A stretch of DNA of 64,000 nt from Cyclina sinensis (taxonomy: Eukaryota; Mollusca; Bivalvia; Venerida; Veneridae), in the NCBI GenBank assembly GCA_012932295.1, contig JAAONU010000004.1, forward strand, positions 29,180,304-29,244,303. The letters are read 5' to 3'. Below the pieces are notes generated by a model, which ran no database searches, had not been told where the DNA came from, and saw only the letters and a list, made by a program, of their open reading frames with translations. The translations under genes were made by a program, and so were the position numbers. Positions 50,444 to 61,032 of the stretch are shown piece by piece (position 1 is the stretch's first letter; each line of letters opens with the position of its first letter).

Positions 50444-52566
50444 GTGAGCTTAAATGAATTAAGTCACTTGAATGAGAAGAAAATTCTTCGGCTCAAAAGT
50501 GCTCATTTTTGTATGTCTCACAGTGTGAAAATGTTTTTGTTATTGTTGTTTTTGTGAAGGTTATCAGTGTAAGATTAATTACACAGATGTTGCAGCCAGA
50601 AGTATTTAATATTCACAAAGAAGCAGCTGCCCTTAGACCCTATTGACTTAAACCATAAACTTGTTTCATTAGGGACCGATCTTTTGGCCAACAAAGAATT
50701 TTAAGCTTGTTTATTTACTGCATGGATAAAGATGTGACATTCTGCATCTGCCAGCTGAACATGTGTGCAGTTTGTTCTTACCTTTTTTTCCCTCAGACTT
50801 TTATGAAAGGTGTGAGCATGCATGCATTTAATTATAATGAGAAGTTATTTTTAGTGAGAGCATGCAGGCTTATAATCAGTTAACATACTGCTCTGAAAAG
50901 GAAGACATTGAATTTTTTATATTGAAAGATTGATCAGGTTAAAGGGGGCTTTGAGGAATTTGAATTACCAACCATGATTTATTTGAATTACTTCAAGATA
51001 AATTTTTCACTTGTCAAGGTAAATGCATGAGTCATATTTAAACAAGAAAATATGAAGTGAAACTGTCATCTTGCTATTGTGTGGTTTATGATGCAAGAAG
51101 AGATTTCATGATAAAATGTAGATGGTTGAAAAGCTTTTGTACTGTCTGGTGAGAACCAGTTTTATAAGTATTTAAGGGTTGGTATATCAGGAAGCTAAAT
51201 ATACACCTGATTGTTAGTGCTGAGAAGATTATAAAATGTCCTGGTTTTCACATGTTTTTTTAAACTTAAAAAAAAAATAATGTCCCGGCATAATAATGGT
51301 TATGTTGCTGAATTAGCTTTAATGTCTTGCTTGACTCTGATCATTATGAGAAAAACTAATACTAGATTTTGCTGAATAAGCATAAAGAATGCATTGCTTG
51401 GCAGTTTTATTGAAATTGAAGGTTAGTCTTTGAAACCAAGAAACAGACTTCTGTTGTTTTATAAAAGAAAGTTATATTATATGTCTTGAATTTATATGTA
51501 GTGAGAAATCAGTCAATCCCATAGCAGTCTAAATTGTAAATTTGAAACTGGAGAATCTAGTTTTATCCAGGGGAGTATGAATGTCTTTTCAAAATAGTAA
51601 TAAGTTATTTTAGATAAAAAGTATCTTGGTGTCTCTTAGATAAATATTATTTTGAAACTCTCACAAAATTTTAAATGAAACCATTTTCCAAATTGGTTCA
51701 CTTGAACTTCATTTTTTTTTAAACTTGAAGTGGTACATGCATGTACATTTACTCAGGAAAAAAATAAACTGCTGTTGTCATGTAGAAAGAATTTATTTAC
51801 GGCTCTTAAAACTTTTAAAAGTTTGTCAGTTGACAGATGAGACATTCCTTTGCATAATAAAACTCTAGTGATGGTAATTTAAACGAAACTTAAACAAGAG
51901 TTTAAAAAACACTTAAACGACAGTTTCACGCTTACTTAACCATTGACTAATGAAGTCATCGTGAAACCGTCAGTTAAATGAAGCATATGCCTATTTGAAT
52001 TTAAATTTAAACAGCATGTTATGCAGATTCTTGTCCTAGGTATACTATTAAAGGGACCATCATTTGCACATATGCTAGAAATTTTGAAACTTAGAGATAA
52101 GTACCTATGATTTTAAAATTTCTCAAAATGGCACGTTCTGTAAGAGCAAGCCAAAGCACCACAAGGGAGCAGTCATTAAGAATGAATAAGCGTAACCTTA
52201 CAATTATTGTAAAATTATATCAAACGAAATTAATTCAGTTCTCCATGTAGAAAAGATGATTGTTCAGTTTCGTTTTCTTTTGCAGTTGTCTTCTTGTAGA
52301 CATTCAGTCAGCCAATAACAGTATAAGTAATTTTTCAGAAGTTAAGTTGTAAAAACTGAACATTCCCTGCTCTCTAGAGAACAGATAATTCTCAAAATCA
52401 TTACAAACATGACGTCATTAACTGATGTCCACTTACATTTGAGTGGTTTATGTAAAGAAGTTTTTTATGTACAAGCTAGGAAAATGCTGGACATTTCATT
52501 CTCTCTAGGGACCAAGTAATTCTGAAAATGTAAATATGGTAAAAATATGACCTGGAATGTTTGGTA
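50444..52566. other. Intronic sequence, nothing recognised
   Basis: AT-rich with poly-A/T runs. A palindrome-rich stretch near 51900-51980 (gacagtttcacg ... cgtgaaaccgtc) can form a hairpin but no element boundaries were found. Confidence 0.45.
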
Positions 52567-52778
52567 TTTAACTTTTATCCTGCTGGTCACAATTGTGTTT
52601 GCCTTTGCGGCCATGCAGACCAAGATCAGCTTACATATGTGCAGTCTGATCATGGTCTGCACTATTCGCTATTCAGTCAGTAAATTTTCAGTCAGCACCC
52701 CTATAAACAATTAATGGATCTGTCCAAATTGAAAGGTGGACAAGTCCAGTTTAGATATTTAGCATGCTAAGGGTTAAA
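52567..52778. mobile_element. MITE-like interspersed repeat, about 212 bp
   Basis: It begins tttaacttttatcctgct and ends agcatgctaagggttaaa; the two ends are inverted repeats of each other with a few mismatches. The centre holds a palindromic phrase, gcagtctgatcatggtctgc. A diverged relative of the middle (gtgcagtctg, ttcgctatt, agtcaatgaatttt) occurs near 63.75 kb, showing it is a dispersed family. No coding capacity. Confidence 0.65.
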
Positions 52779-53028
52779 GGTTTATGCGACTGAAATACTA
52801 TGGTGGAGATCGAGGCCCATCTACCTTAAGTGTGGGTGTTCATTGAGAATTTACTCACTGTTTAGCAAAAAGTGTAGACCATGATCTAGATTGGAAAGCT
52901 CAATACAAGTTCATCATTGTCTGCATTTGTTGCAAAGGACAAAATTAACCAATAGCTATAGCAATAGCATGTTAAAGGTTTAAGTAAAGAGAAAAAAAAT
53001 AACAGTAATATGAGTTTACATGAATAAT

Positions 53029-53495
53029 AGGAGTGCAATAGTTCACCGTACCGAACATGGGATGTATCCGAACATTCAGGCTTCGGTTCAATTTTTTATA
53101 CTGTTTTCCAAATTTTTGGTTCAGTACATCTAGGTAAGGTCATTAGCCCGTGCTGCACTATTTTTGACTTAACAGCTTACCGCAAGTCATTTGTTCCTGC
53201 ACCTCTTTCACTTTGTAACAAAATGGCTGAACAAACTAAATTAAGTGAACCACCAGTGATAATTCAGCTGTGGACATTTTAATATCAACAGTTAATAATA
53301 ATAACACAGTGATTAGATGATAATAGTGTTTGTAATGTTCAGTAATTCTAGTCAATAGTTATTTGAGAATAATGATACTGAACATTTTATATGCTTTTTT
53401 GTGTAGCACTATTGTTCAAATATCTGAAACAAATCACCAAAAGGGTCATATCCGGAACCGAACTGAACCAAAAGGTACCTGTATCATTGCAGCCC
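53029..53495. mobile_element. hAT-like MITE with remnant transposase start
   Basis: Left end aggagtgcaatagttcaccg and the reverse complement of the right end, tgggctgcaatgatacaggt, align as terminal inverted repeats, each followed by a gtacc/ggtacc step and a cggttc motif. Inside, an ATG at 53223 starts MAEQTKLSEPP and reaches a stop after about 19 codons, which resembles the beginning of a transposase cut short by internal deletion. No clear 8-bp target duplication was seen, so hAT is a tentative placement. Confidence 0.5.
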
Positions 53496-54130
53496 AAATA
53501 AATAATGACTGAATCAAAAACTGTACTTTCTAGTACACTTTTCCTCTGATTTTTGTGAGTGTGTGGGTGTGGGTGAGTGCATGGGTGTGGAAAACATCAC
53601 AGTGAAAACTTATAAGATCTTTAATTTGCAAGATTTTTAGGAGAGAAACATTTATCAGGCCATGCATTCAAAGGACTTTTACAGTAAGCAAAATAGCTTT
53701 ACATTGCTGCACTTGAAAAAAGAAAAAAAGGAAAAAAAAAAAAAAAGCAAAATCCAAATTGCTTTCCTTTGAATATGAACTGTTAAAGGTTGGGAGAAAT
53801 TTTTGGCAAGATCCCTTCATTGTAATACACTTTTTTTTATCAAATAAACATTTCTCAGCGGTGATAAACTTTATATTGACAGAGCAAACTTTGACAACCT
53901 TTCTTAAGTTTGGAATGTTTGCCCACACATTTTTATCAAGCAAAAAAGACTTGCCAAATATTTCTCAATATTCTTCAAAATTTATCGTACAGCTTTTTTT
54001 AGACATACTTTATTGTACCAGCTTAACATGTCAAGTTACAAAGCAGATAAGGAAGAGAGCCCCTTACTGTTAAATGATAATTTTTGGTAATTTTGAAATT
54101 TCTAGGCCAATGAGTTGCAGCTCAGATTTA

Positions 54131-54285
54131 AGCTCACCTGAGCACAAAAGTGTTGAGCTTTTTTGATTGACCTATGATCGTCGCTGTCTGTCAAATGTCA
54201 GCAATTTGCTTCAAATGCTCTCTCCTCCTAATCAACATAAATAATGGCTGATCTTGTTTATTTTCTATACGTATAAGTTGTTGTC
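54131..54285 (+). repeat. Left-end fragment of a pearl-like element
   Basis: agctcacctgagcacaaaag followed by tgttgagcttttttgattga matches the left ends at 43049 and 56456, then a degraded gtcgctgtctgtc stretch and catttcctcc-type sequence. No core repeats or right end follow. Confidence 0.55.
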
Positions 54286-54289
54286 TTCT

Positions 54290-56145
54290 GGCTTACTCTG
54301 CTAGGCTCATTTTAATTTCAATCAGCTCTATTCATCAAGCACTGTTTGATTAAAAATCATCTCAGAAATTCAAAACTTCTTTATAAACCAGTCATTGTTG
54401 GTTGAATTATCTTTTTTTTCCCCAAGTTTATTTACAGACAACATGACCTTAGAATCATTGTAAGTTCAAGGGTTAGAACCAAGTAATGTGACATTAGCAT
54501 TTTTCATTTGATTATTTATTTTCTTTATCTTAAAAAAGCATCGAGGATGAATAAAGAAGACTGTATTAACCACTATTGAAGTAGAAATAAAATTTTAGTA
54601 CTAGCGAAGGTTACGAAGACGATAGGACAGTGCGTTAATTGATTACAAATTGGTGTTTAATGATTCGTCACAAGAAAAGTGCAATTATTTTGTCAGATAG
54701 AAGCAAACTGTCTGTCTGACGACAGATAATTATCAGTTAGTTGACGACAGTTTAAATTCATGGTATCAGGTTTGATGTCATGTTAAAAAGGAAAGGAAAG
54801 ACAGGTTAAGAAAAAATACGTACAGGACTTGTTTCCATTGTTACGATTTGCCGTTGCAGCATTTCTTCAATTTTACATTACAGTCTAATCTTCAGTCAAG
54901 ATTATTTATACATTTATTGATGATTATCACAAAAGGATATAAAAAGAACACTAACTTGAATTGTTTTGTAGTTACACTTTTTTTGGTATCCACAAGATTG
55001 ATACAGTATATTCCACTTTATTTAATCTCAGCTGAGTATTGTCAGATCTGTCTAGTGCAGGTCTGTGCTTAGACATCATAGGTTTCTGAGTCATTTCTGA
55101 TTGTGACAGGTGACAGAAACAGCTTTCCATAGTGCTTTGCAATGTATGGAACACCACATAACTTTAGAAGTTTGGTAGGGTATCAATAAAGAAAAAAAAT
55201 GTAGAGAATATATACTGGAAGGGTTTTAAACAGAACTAAAACTACAAACAAACAATAAGTGTAGAAAAAAAAATATAAAAAGGAAGATTATGTGAGATTT
55301 TGCAAAGTAAGATATGTGTGGGAGGAAAAGGCCAAGTGTGTGTGAGAGGGTTTGTTTTATTAATTCTTAGTAGTGAAGTATAGTTTCTGACTACTGCATT
55401 GTGTTTGATTTGTTATTTCTTGGCAATGAAGTACTGTATCTGATGATCAGTAATTACTCAGTGGCTCAAAGAAATACCAGACTATATTAGCTTGATTACC
55501 TTTCTGTTTGACAAACACCAGATATGTTTGTGTTGGAATGTCTCCATCTCAGTGTAATGAAAGGAGGGGAGTATAAATTAAGACTTCTCAGGAACAGTCT
55601 TGCAGTGTCAGTTGTTATGAACAATATTCAGTTCAACAATATATGTTGAAATTAGCAATGAAACTAGATACATTGAATGAAGCAGGATGCTTGAAAGATG
55701 CAGTTGCTTTGGGTTGTCCAGAGATACATGTTCTAATGTTCATTTATTATTGTTTCTATTAATGACTAAAGTCAAGAATAAGTCAAAAGTTGAAGGACAA
55801 AGTCTTTTGAAATCATATCACATAAAATAGTTTCTGTGAGCATTCATGAAAGTTTTAACAAGGTATTTATAATAGAAACAGTTACAAGCACAATTACTTT
55901 GAAACAAGAAAAGGGTTGGTAGGCTGGCCTTTGTGAAAAAGAGAAAATGTTTTACAGTCCTACAATATTTTTTATAAATACAGTAAATTAAATACATAAG
56001 TAAAACATGTTCTTGTGGGAGAGCAGTGGGTTTAGTTATTTTCTAGATAAGTTTTATCTTAAAGAAAAAGATTGGATTGTATTACTGGTTATGTCATGCA
56101 CAAAGGTGCACATATATTATCATGTACATTTTTTGTTTGTTTCAG
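54290..56145. other. Intronic sequence, nothing recognised
   Basis: No supported repeat or exon up to the PDZ acceptor. The last 20 bases (acattttttgtttgtttcag) form a good pyrimidine tract and acceptor. Confidence 0.5.
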
Positions 56146-56235
56146 CCTAATGGCAATGGTTACCTTGATGGACAGGGTTTGGTTACCATCCGGATGATAC
56201 CGGATGAACAGGGAAGATTTGGCTTCAATGTTAAG
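56146..56235 (+). CDS. PDZ exon 1 of PTPN3/PTPN4-like phosphatase
   Basis: Thirty codons, phase 0 at both ends, acceptor gtttgtttcag and donor AAG|GTACAT. It reads PNGNGYLDGQG, then LVTIRMIPDEQGRFGFNVK. Known: in PTPN3 and PTPN4 the PDZ begins with the same L-V-x-I-R-M-x-P-D-E-x-G-R-F-G-F-N-V-K pattern; GRFGFNVK contains the carboxylate-binding loop (the GLGF-equivalent, here RFGF) that holds the C-terminus of partner proteins, and beta strand 2. The match over this stretch is nearly complete, which makes the family call secure. All three candidate upstream exons (ending 33068, 41178 and 50443) finish in phase 0 and could join here. A retained-intron reading adds about ten codons and is ignored. 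Confidence 0.93.
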
Positions 56236-58893
56236 GTACATTGTAATATATTGAAAACATTTTAATGGTAGTTTGGTTTATTAACTATGGCTTTATTTGT
56301 ATTGACAATTAAGTAATACAGCGTACTTGCGGTTTCCTTGACAGTAGTAAAAAAATTCATGTTCAGGAAAGAGGCTATTGCTGTTTCAAATTAACAGAAT
56401 CCATTATGCAGAAGATTGTCTCTGTAGACATGCCTGTAAACTCCTAGCCATTTTTAGCTCATCTGAGCACAAAGTGCTCAGGGTGAGCTTTTCTGATCGG
56501 TCTTTGTCCGTCGTCCGTCGTCCGTCCGTCCGTCCGTCGTCAACTTTTCATTCAAACGACATCTCCTCTGAAACCAATGGGGCAAATTTAATGAAACTTG
56601 CCTGGGATGTTCCTTGCATGAAGCTCTACCAAGATTGTTCAAATGGTTCTGGTCCATTGCATTTCTGGTTCACTGGAGCTAAAAATAGATTTTATAAGTT
56701 GGATCTTTAAAAATCTTCTTCTCCAAAACCACAAGACCTGGAGCTTTGATATTTGGTATGAAGCATCATCTAGTGGACCTCTACTAAGTTTGTTCAAATT
56801 ATGTCCCTGGGGACAAAACTGACCCCACCCCAGGGGTCAGTTGATTTTACATAGAGTTATATAGGGAAAACTTGAAAATCTTCTTGTCAGAAACCACAAG
56901 GCCTAGAGTTAAGATATTTGGTATGTAGCATTGTCTAGTAGACCTCTACCAAAATTGTTCAAATCATGGCCTCTGGGTCAAAAATGGCCCCGCCCCGGGG
57001 GTCACTTGTTTTACATAGAGTTATATAGGAAAATCTTAAAAAAATCTTCTTGTCAGAAACCGTTAGTTATAGAGCTTAGATATTTGGTGTGTAGCATTGT
57101 CTAGTGGACCTCTACCAAGTTTGTTCAAATCCTGGCCTCTGGGTCAAAAATGACCCCGCCCCAGGGGCCACTAGTTTTACATAGTGTTATATAGGAAAAT
57201 CTTAAAAAATCTTCTTGTCAGAAACCGTAAGTTATAGAGCTTAGATATTTTGTGTGTAGCATTGTCTAGTGGACCTCTACCAAGTTTGTTCAAATCCTGG
57301 CCTCTGGGTCAGAAATGGCCCCGCCCCGGGGGTCACTAGTTTTACATAGAGTTATATAGGAAAATCTTAAAAAATCTTGTCAGAAACCGTAAGTTATAGA
57401 GCTTAGATATTTTGTGTGTAGCATTGTCTAGTGGACCTCTACCAAGTTTGTTCAAATCCTGGCCTCTGGGTCAAAAATGGCCCCGTCCCGGGGGTCACTT
57501 GTTTTACAAAGAGTTATATAGGAAAATCTTAAAAAATCTTCTTGTCAGAAACTGTAAGTTATAGAGCTTAGATATTTGATGTGTAGCATTGTCTAGTGGA
57601 CCTCTACCAAGTTTGTTCAAATCCTGGCCTCTGGGTCAAAAATGACCCCGCCCCAGGGGCCACTAATTTTACATAGAGTTATATAGGAAAATCTTAAAAA
57701 ATTTTTTTTGTCAGAAACCGTAAGTTATAGAGCTTAGATATTTTGTGTGTAGCATTGTCTAGTGGACCTCTACCAAGTTTGTTCAAATCCTGGCCTCTGG
57801 GTCAGAAATGGCCCCGCCCCGGGGGTCACTTGTTTTACATAGAGTTATATAGGAAAAACTAAAAAATCTTCTTGTCAGAAACAAGAAGGCCTACAGTTAA
57901 GATATTTGGTATGTAGCATTGTCTAGTGGACCTCTACCAAGTTTGTTTAAATCCTGGCCTCTGGGTCAAAAATGGCCCCGCCCCGGGGGTCACTTGTTTT
58001 ACATAGAGTTATATAGGAAAAACTAAAAAATCTTCTTGTCAGAAACAAGAAGGCCTACAGTTAAGATAATGGTATGTAGCATTGTCTAGTGGACCTTTAC
58101 CAAGTTTGTTAGAAAAATGTCCCTGGGGTCACTATTGGCCCTGCCCGAGGGGTCACAAGTTTTAAATAACAATATAGAAGAAAATCTTTAAAAATCTTCT
58201 TGTCTGAAACCACAAGACCTAGAATTTTAAAATTTGACATGAAGCAAGCTTTATCAAGCTTTTTCAAATTATTGGATTAGGTTAAAGGTCACGGAGGCTA
58301 AAAGTAGATTTATCTACTGTACCTCATAGAGCCTTCATTTATAGACCAATATCTTTGATATTCAGTATAGAGGTTCCTTGCATGGACCTCTACCCATGGG
58401 TAGGGTTTGAGGTCACTGGGTCAAGGTCAAGGTCACCATAGCTTATAATAGATATTTCTACTTTCTGTCATAGAGCCTTTATTTATTGACTGATATTTTA
58501 CATATTTGGTTTGTAGGCACTTACATATTTTCAATTAAAAAATGAAATACTGCTTAACAGCAAACCTACAGCCAAAGTACTCAGGTGAGCGATCCAGGGC
58601 CATCATGGCCCTCTTGTTTGGGTTATTTTTGCTGCTGAGAGTTACAAGCCCTCTCTGAATGTTGCATCCACAAGTAGTATCCTTACAGCTCTGTATTTGC
58701 ATGTGAAGGATATTTAACAGTACATTGTTACAGCAAAAAGAAATTGACTGTATCAGTTACTGAAAAGAAACAAGCCATTCGTGCAATTGAACTTTGAATT
58801 AAATATCTTGTGCATTTTAAGTTTAAAAACAAATCAGAAATGAGTAATTATGAATTACTTTCTGTTTATAACTGAATGTTTCAATTCTTACAG
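56236..58893 (+). other. Intron between PDZ exons 1 and 2
   Basis: A 2.66-kb intron of which about 2.16 kb is the tandem-core element 56456-58619. Its position inside the PDZ, right after the carboxylate-binding loop, is exact to the codon. Confidence 0.85.
56456..58619 (+). mobile_element. Pearl/Helentron-like element with nine ~165-bp core repeats
   Basis: Left end agctcatctgagcacaaagt, gctcagggtgagc, followed by a (CCGT)n-type microsatellite at about 56505-56540; right end ctcaggtgagcgatccaggg, ccatcatggccctcttgttt. The core anchor tagtggacctctaccaagtt recurs at about 56771, 56936, 57102, 57267, 57429, 57594, 57760, 57924 and 58088, a spacing of 162-166 bp. The cores are of the same family as the three in the element at 43049, so the two differ mainly in copy number. 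A (CCGT)n microsatellite beside the left module is, from memory, also a trait of oyster pearl elements. A diverged, non-repeated stretch (58200-58560) lies before the right end. No protein is encoded. Confidence 0.85.
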
Positions 58894-59037
58894 GGTGGGG
58901 CAGATCAGGGTATGCCAATTATTGTATCACGGGTGGCGCCAAACACTCCAGCGGACAACGCTATACCTCGCCTTAACGAGGGTGACCAGGTGCTCTTTAT
59001 AAATGGCCGAGATGTCTCCCAACACACTCATGAACAG
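58894..59037 (+). CDS. PDZ exon 2 of PTPN3/PTPN4-like phosphatase
   Basis: Forty-eight codons, phase 0 at both ends, acceptor ttcttacag and donor CAG|GTACTG. It reads GGADQGMPIIVSRVAPNTPA, then DNAIPRLNEGDQVLFINGRD, then VSQHTHEQ. Known: human PTPN4 has a near-identical block (MPxIVSRVAPxTPAD, PRLNEGDQV, INGRD, HTHxQ). It encodes beta strands 3-5 and the start of helix alpha-B; the first His of HTHEQ sits at the alpha-B position that contacts the -2 residue of class I ligands, so binding of S/T-x-hydrophobic C-termini is expected. It is more GC-rich than its introns. It is flanked on both sides, within about 275 and 370 bp, by large tandem-core elements. Confidence 0.95.
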
Positions 59038-60816
59038 GTACTGTGTCGTATTAGGCTATGTGTTTCATCAAATAATTTCATGTTTTTTTTTTTGAGTAAC
59101 AGATTCCTGTAACTAATATGAACTACTTTTCGTAACTTCATTTTTGTTCTGACCTGTACTTCCTCAAGATAGAAGAATTACAATAGTAAATGTCATATTT
59201 CACTTATGAAATTCAAACCTTACAGAAGTCAACACTGTATTGTACTGTGTACATCATGACTCCTCAAATATCAAATTCTTGGTCGTTTTGTAGTATTTAT
59301 CAGACAGGATCTATTCTATTTTCATTTATTTCTATCTTTTCAATAATGCTTTATGTATTTCTTAAAACTGTATACAGTTTAAGTAATTTAAGTACTTCAT
59401 TTTAGCTCACCTGAGCCATAGGATCATGGTGAGCTATTAGGATCGTTCAATGTCCGTCATCCGCCGTCTAAGGTACGTCCACACTTAGTTTGTTAACACT
59501 CTAGTGGTCACATTTTTGCCTCAATTGTCATGAAACTTAGTCAGGATGTTTGTCCAAGTGATTACTCGGAAGAGTTCAAACATGGGTTATCGGGGTTGGA
59601 AAACTAGGTCATAGGGCCCAAAAATATGGAAAAACCTTGTAAACAATCTAGAGGCTACATTTTCAGTCCAAATATCCTTGAAATTTGTCAGAAAGGTTGT
59701 TTTGATGATATCTAGCTCTGGTTTGAATATGGGTCATCTGGAATTAAAAACTAGGTCACAGAGCCCAAATATGGAAAAACCTTATTAACACTCGAGAGGC
59801 TACATTTTCAGTCCAAATAACCTGGAAATTTGTCAGAAAGGTTATTTCTAATATTTCTAGCTCAAGTTCAAACATGGGTTATCTGGGGTCAAAAACTAGG
59901 TCACAGAACCCAAAAATAGAAAAACCTTTTTAGCACTCTAGAGGCTACTTTTTCAGTTAAAATACCCGGGAAATTTTTGAGAAAAGTTGTTTCGATGATA
60001 TCTAGCTCTGATTTGAATATGGGTCATCTGGAATCAAAAACTAGGTCACATAGCCCATATATGGGAAAACCTTGTTAACACTCCAAAGGTTACATTTTAA
60101 GTGCAAATAACCTGAATATTTGTCAGAGAGGTTGTTTCATTGATTTCTAGCTCTGATTCGAATATGGGTCATCTGGGGTCAAAAACTAGGTCACAGAGCT
60201 CAAATATGGAAAAAGAGGTTGTTTCATTGATTTCTAGCTCTGATTCGAATATGGGTCATCTGGGCTAAAAAACTAGGTCACAGAGCCCAATTATGGAAAA
60301 ACTTTTTAAACACTCTAGAGGCAACATTTTCTGTCCAAATATCTTGGACATTTGTCAGTAAAATTGTTTCGATGATTTCTAGCTCAGGTTTGAATATAGG
60401 TTATCTGGTTTCAAGAACTAGGTCACAGAGCCCAAATATGGAAAAACCTTGTTAACACTCTAGAGGTAACATTTTCAGTCCAAATAACCTGGAAATTTGT
60501 CAGAAAGGTTGTTTTGATAGTTTCTAGCTCAAGTTTGAATATGGGTCAACTGGGTTCAAAAACTAGGTCACAGAGCCCAAATATACGAAGACCTTGTTTA
60601 CACTCTAGAGGTAACATTTTCAGTGCAAATAACCTGGAAATTTGTCAGAGAGGTTGTTTCAATAATTTCTAGATTAGTTTCCAATATGGGTCATCTGTGG
60701 TCAATTAATCAGGTCCATTACAATTTTGTTAAAAGCAGTCATACTCAGGTGAGCGATCTAGATCCATCATGACCCTCTTGTTTCAAGTTTGACCAATTAC
60801 ATACTGTTTCTGGCAG
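59038..60816 (+). other. Intron between PDZ exon 2 and the alternative PDZ exons
   Basis: A 1.78-kb intron of which 1.38 kb is the 145-bp-core element (59404-60783). Only 33 bp separate the end of that element from the acceptor of the first alternative exon. Confidence 0.85.
59404..60783 (+). mobile_element. Pearl/Helentron-like element with about nine 145-bp core repeats
   Basis: Left end agctcacctgagccatagga, tcatggtgagc, then a short gtccgtcatccgccgtc stretch; right end tactcaggtgagcgatctag, atccatcatgaccctcttgt, ttt. The ends match the other elements, but the core is unrelated: its anchor ctaggtcacag or variant recurs at about 59604, 59751, 59896, 60041, 60186, 60273, 60418, 60563 and, diverged, 60710. 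The spacing is 145-147 bp except for one truncated 87-bp unit. The palindrome at the right end has lost some pairing, suggesting an older copy than the one at 56456. Confidence 0.83.
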
Positions 60817-60886
60817 GTCGTCATGTTTATACGAGCATCACGGGAAACTCATTCGGGAGAACTGATTTTAAAAGTTCGACCAAATG
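60817..60886 (+). CDS. PDZ exon 3a (canonical version) of the phosphatase gene
   Basis: A 70-nt exon with acceptor tgtttctggcag and donor GTAAGT (887). It reads VVMFIRASRETHSGELILKVRPN plus one base. Known: the corresponding human PTPN4 segment ends with HSGELxLxVRPN, so this is the ancestral-type version. It completes helix alpha-B (VVMFIRAS) and beta strand 6 (ELILKV). The exon before it ends in phase 0 and this one ends in phase 1, so the following exon must begin with two bases of a split codon. A second, related 70-nt exon lies 76 nt downstream. The predicted downstream exons for the catalytic domain are not in the window. Confidence 0.93.
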
Positions 60887-60962
60887 GTAAGTTTTGCATG
60901 CAGTTCTGTTCATTTCAGTTTCTTTCATTTCAATTTCGTCTTTTGTGCCATTTTTTCCATAG
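60887..60962 (+). other. 76-nt intron between alternative PDZ exons 3a and 3b
   Basis: Starts GTAAGT and ends CCATAG, with pyrimidine-rich sequence over most of its length. It is far shorter than every other intron here. Such a short spacing can block direct 3a-to-3b splicing because branch point and donor are too close; whether that holds here is inference. Confidence 0.75.
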
Positions 60963-61032
60963 GTTGTGCTATTTATAAGAGAATCCAGAGAGTCACGGAC
61001 TAAAGTGCTAAATTTGGTCGTAAGACCAAATG
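60963..61032 (+). CDS. PDZ exon 3b (alternative, tandem-duplicated version)
   Basis: A second 70-nt exon with acceptor ttttttccatag and donor GTATGT (61033). It reads VVLFIRESRESRTKVLNLVVRPN plus one base: 14 of 23 residues equal exon 3a, with identical length, phase and last five residues (VRPN and the preceding V). The His-Ser-Gly-Glu stretch conserved in the family is replaced by R-T-K-V, adding positive charge on the strand after helix alpha-B. The reading frame is intact and changes are spread over all codon positions, so it is not a fresh copy and not obviously a relic. Joining 3a to 3b would shift the frame, so one or the other should be used. A non-functional duplicate is possible but the good splice sites argue against it. 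Confidence 0.85.

Noticed and set aside
56378..56710. 110-codon plus-strand frame between PDZ exons
   Set aside because: It lies across the left end and first core of the tandem-core element and includes the CCGT microsatellite; not a host exon.
56456..58619. CRISPR array or satellite DNA
   Set aside because: The regular 165-bp spacing is of whole repeated units, not short repeats with unique spacers, and the array is bounded by transposon end modules in an animal intron.
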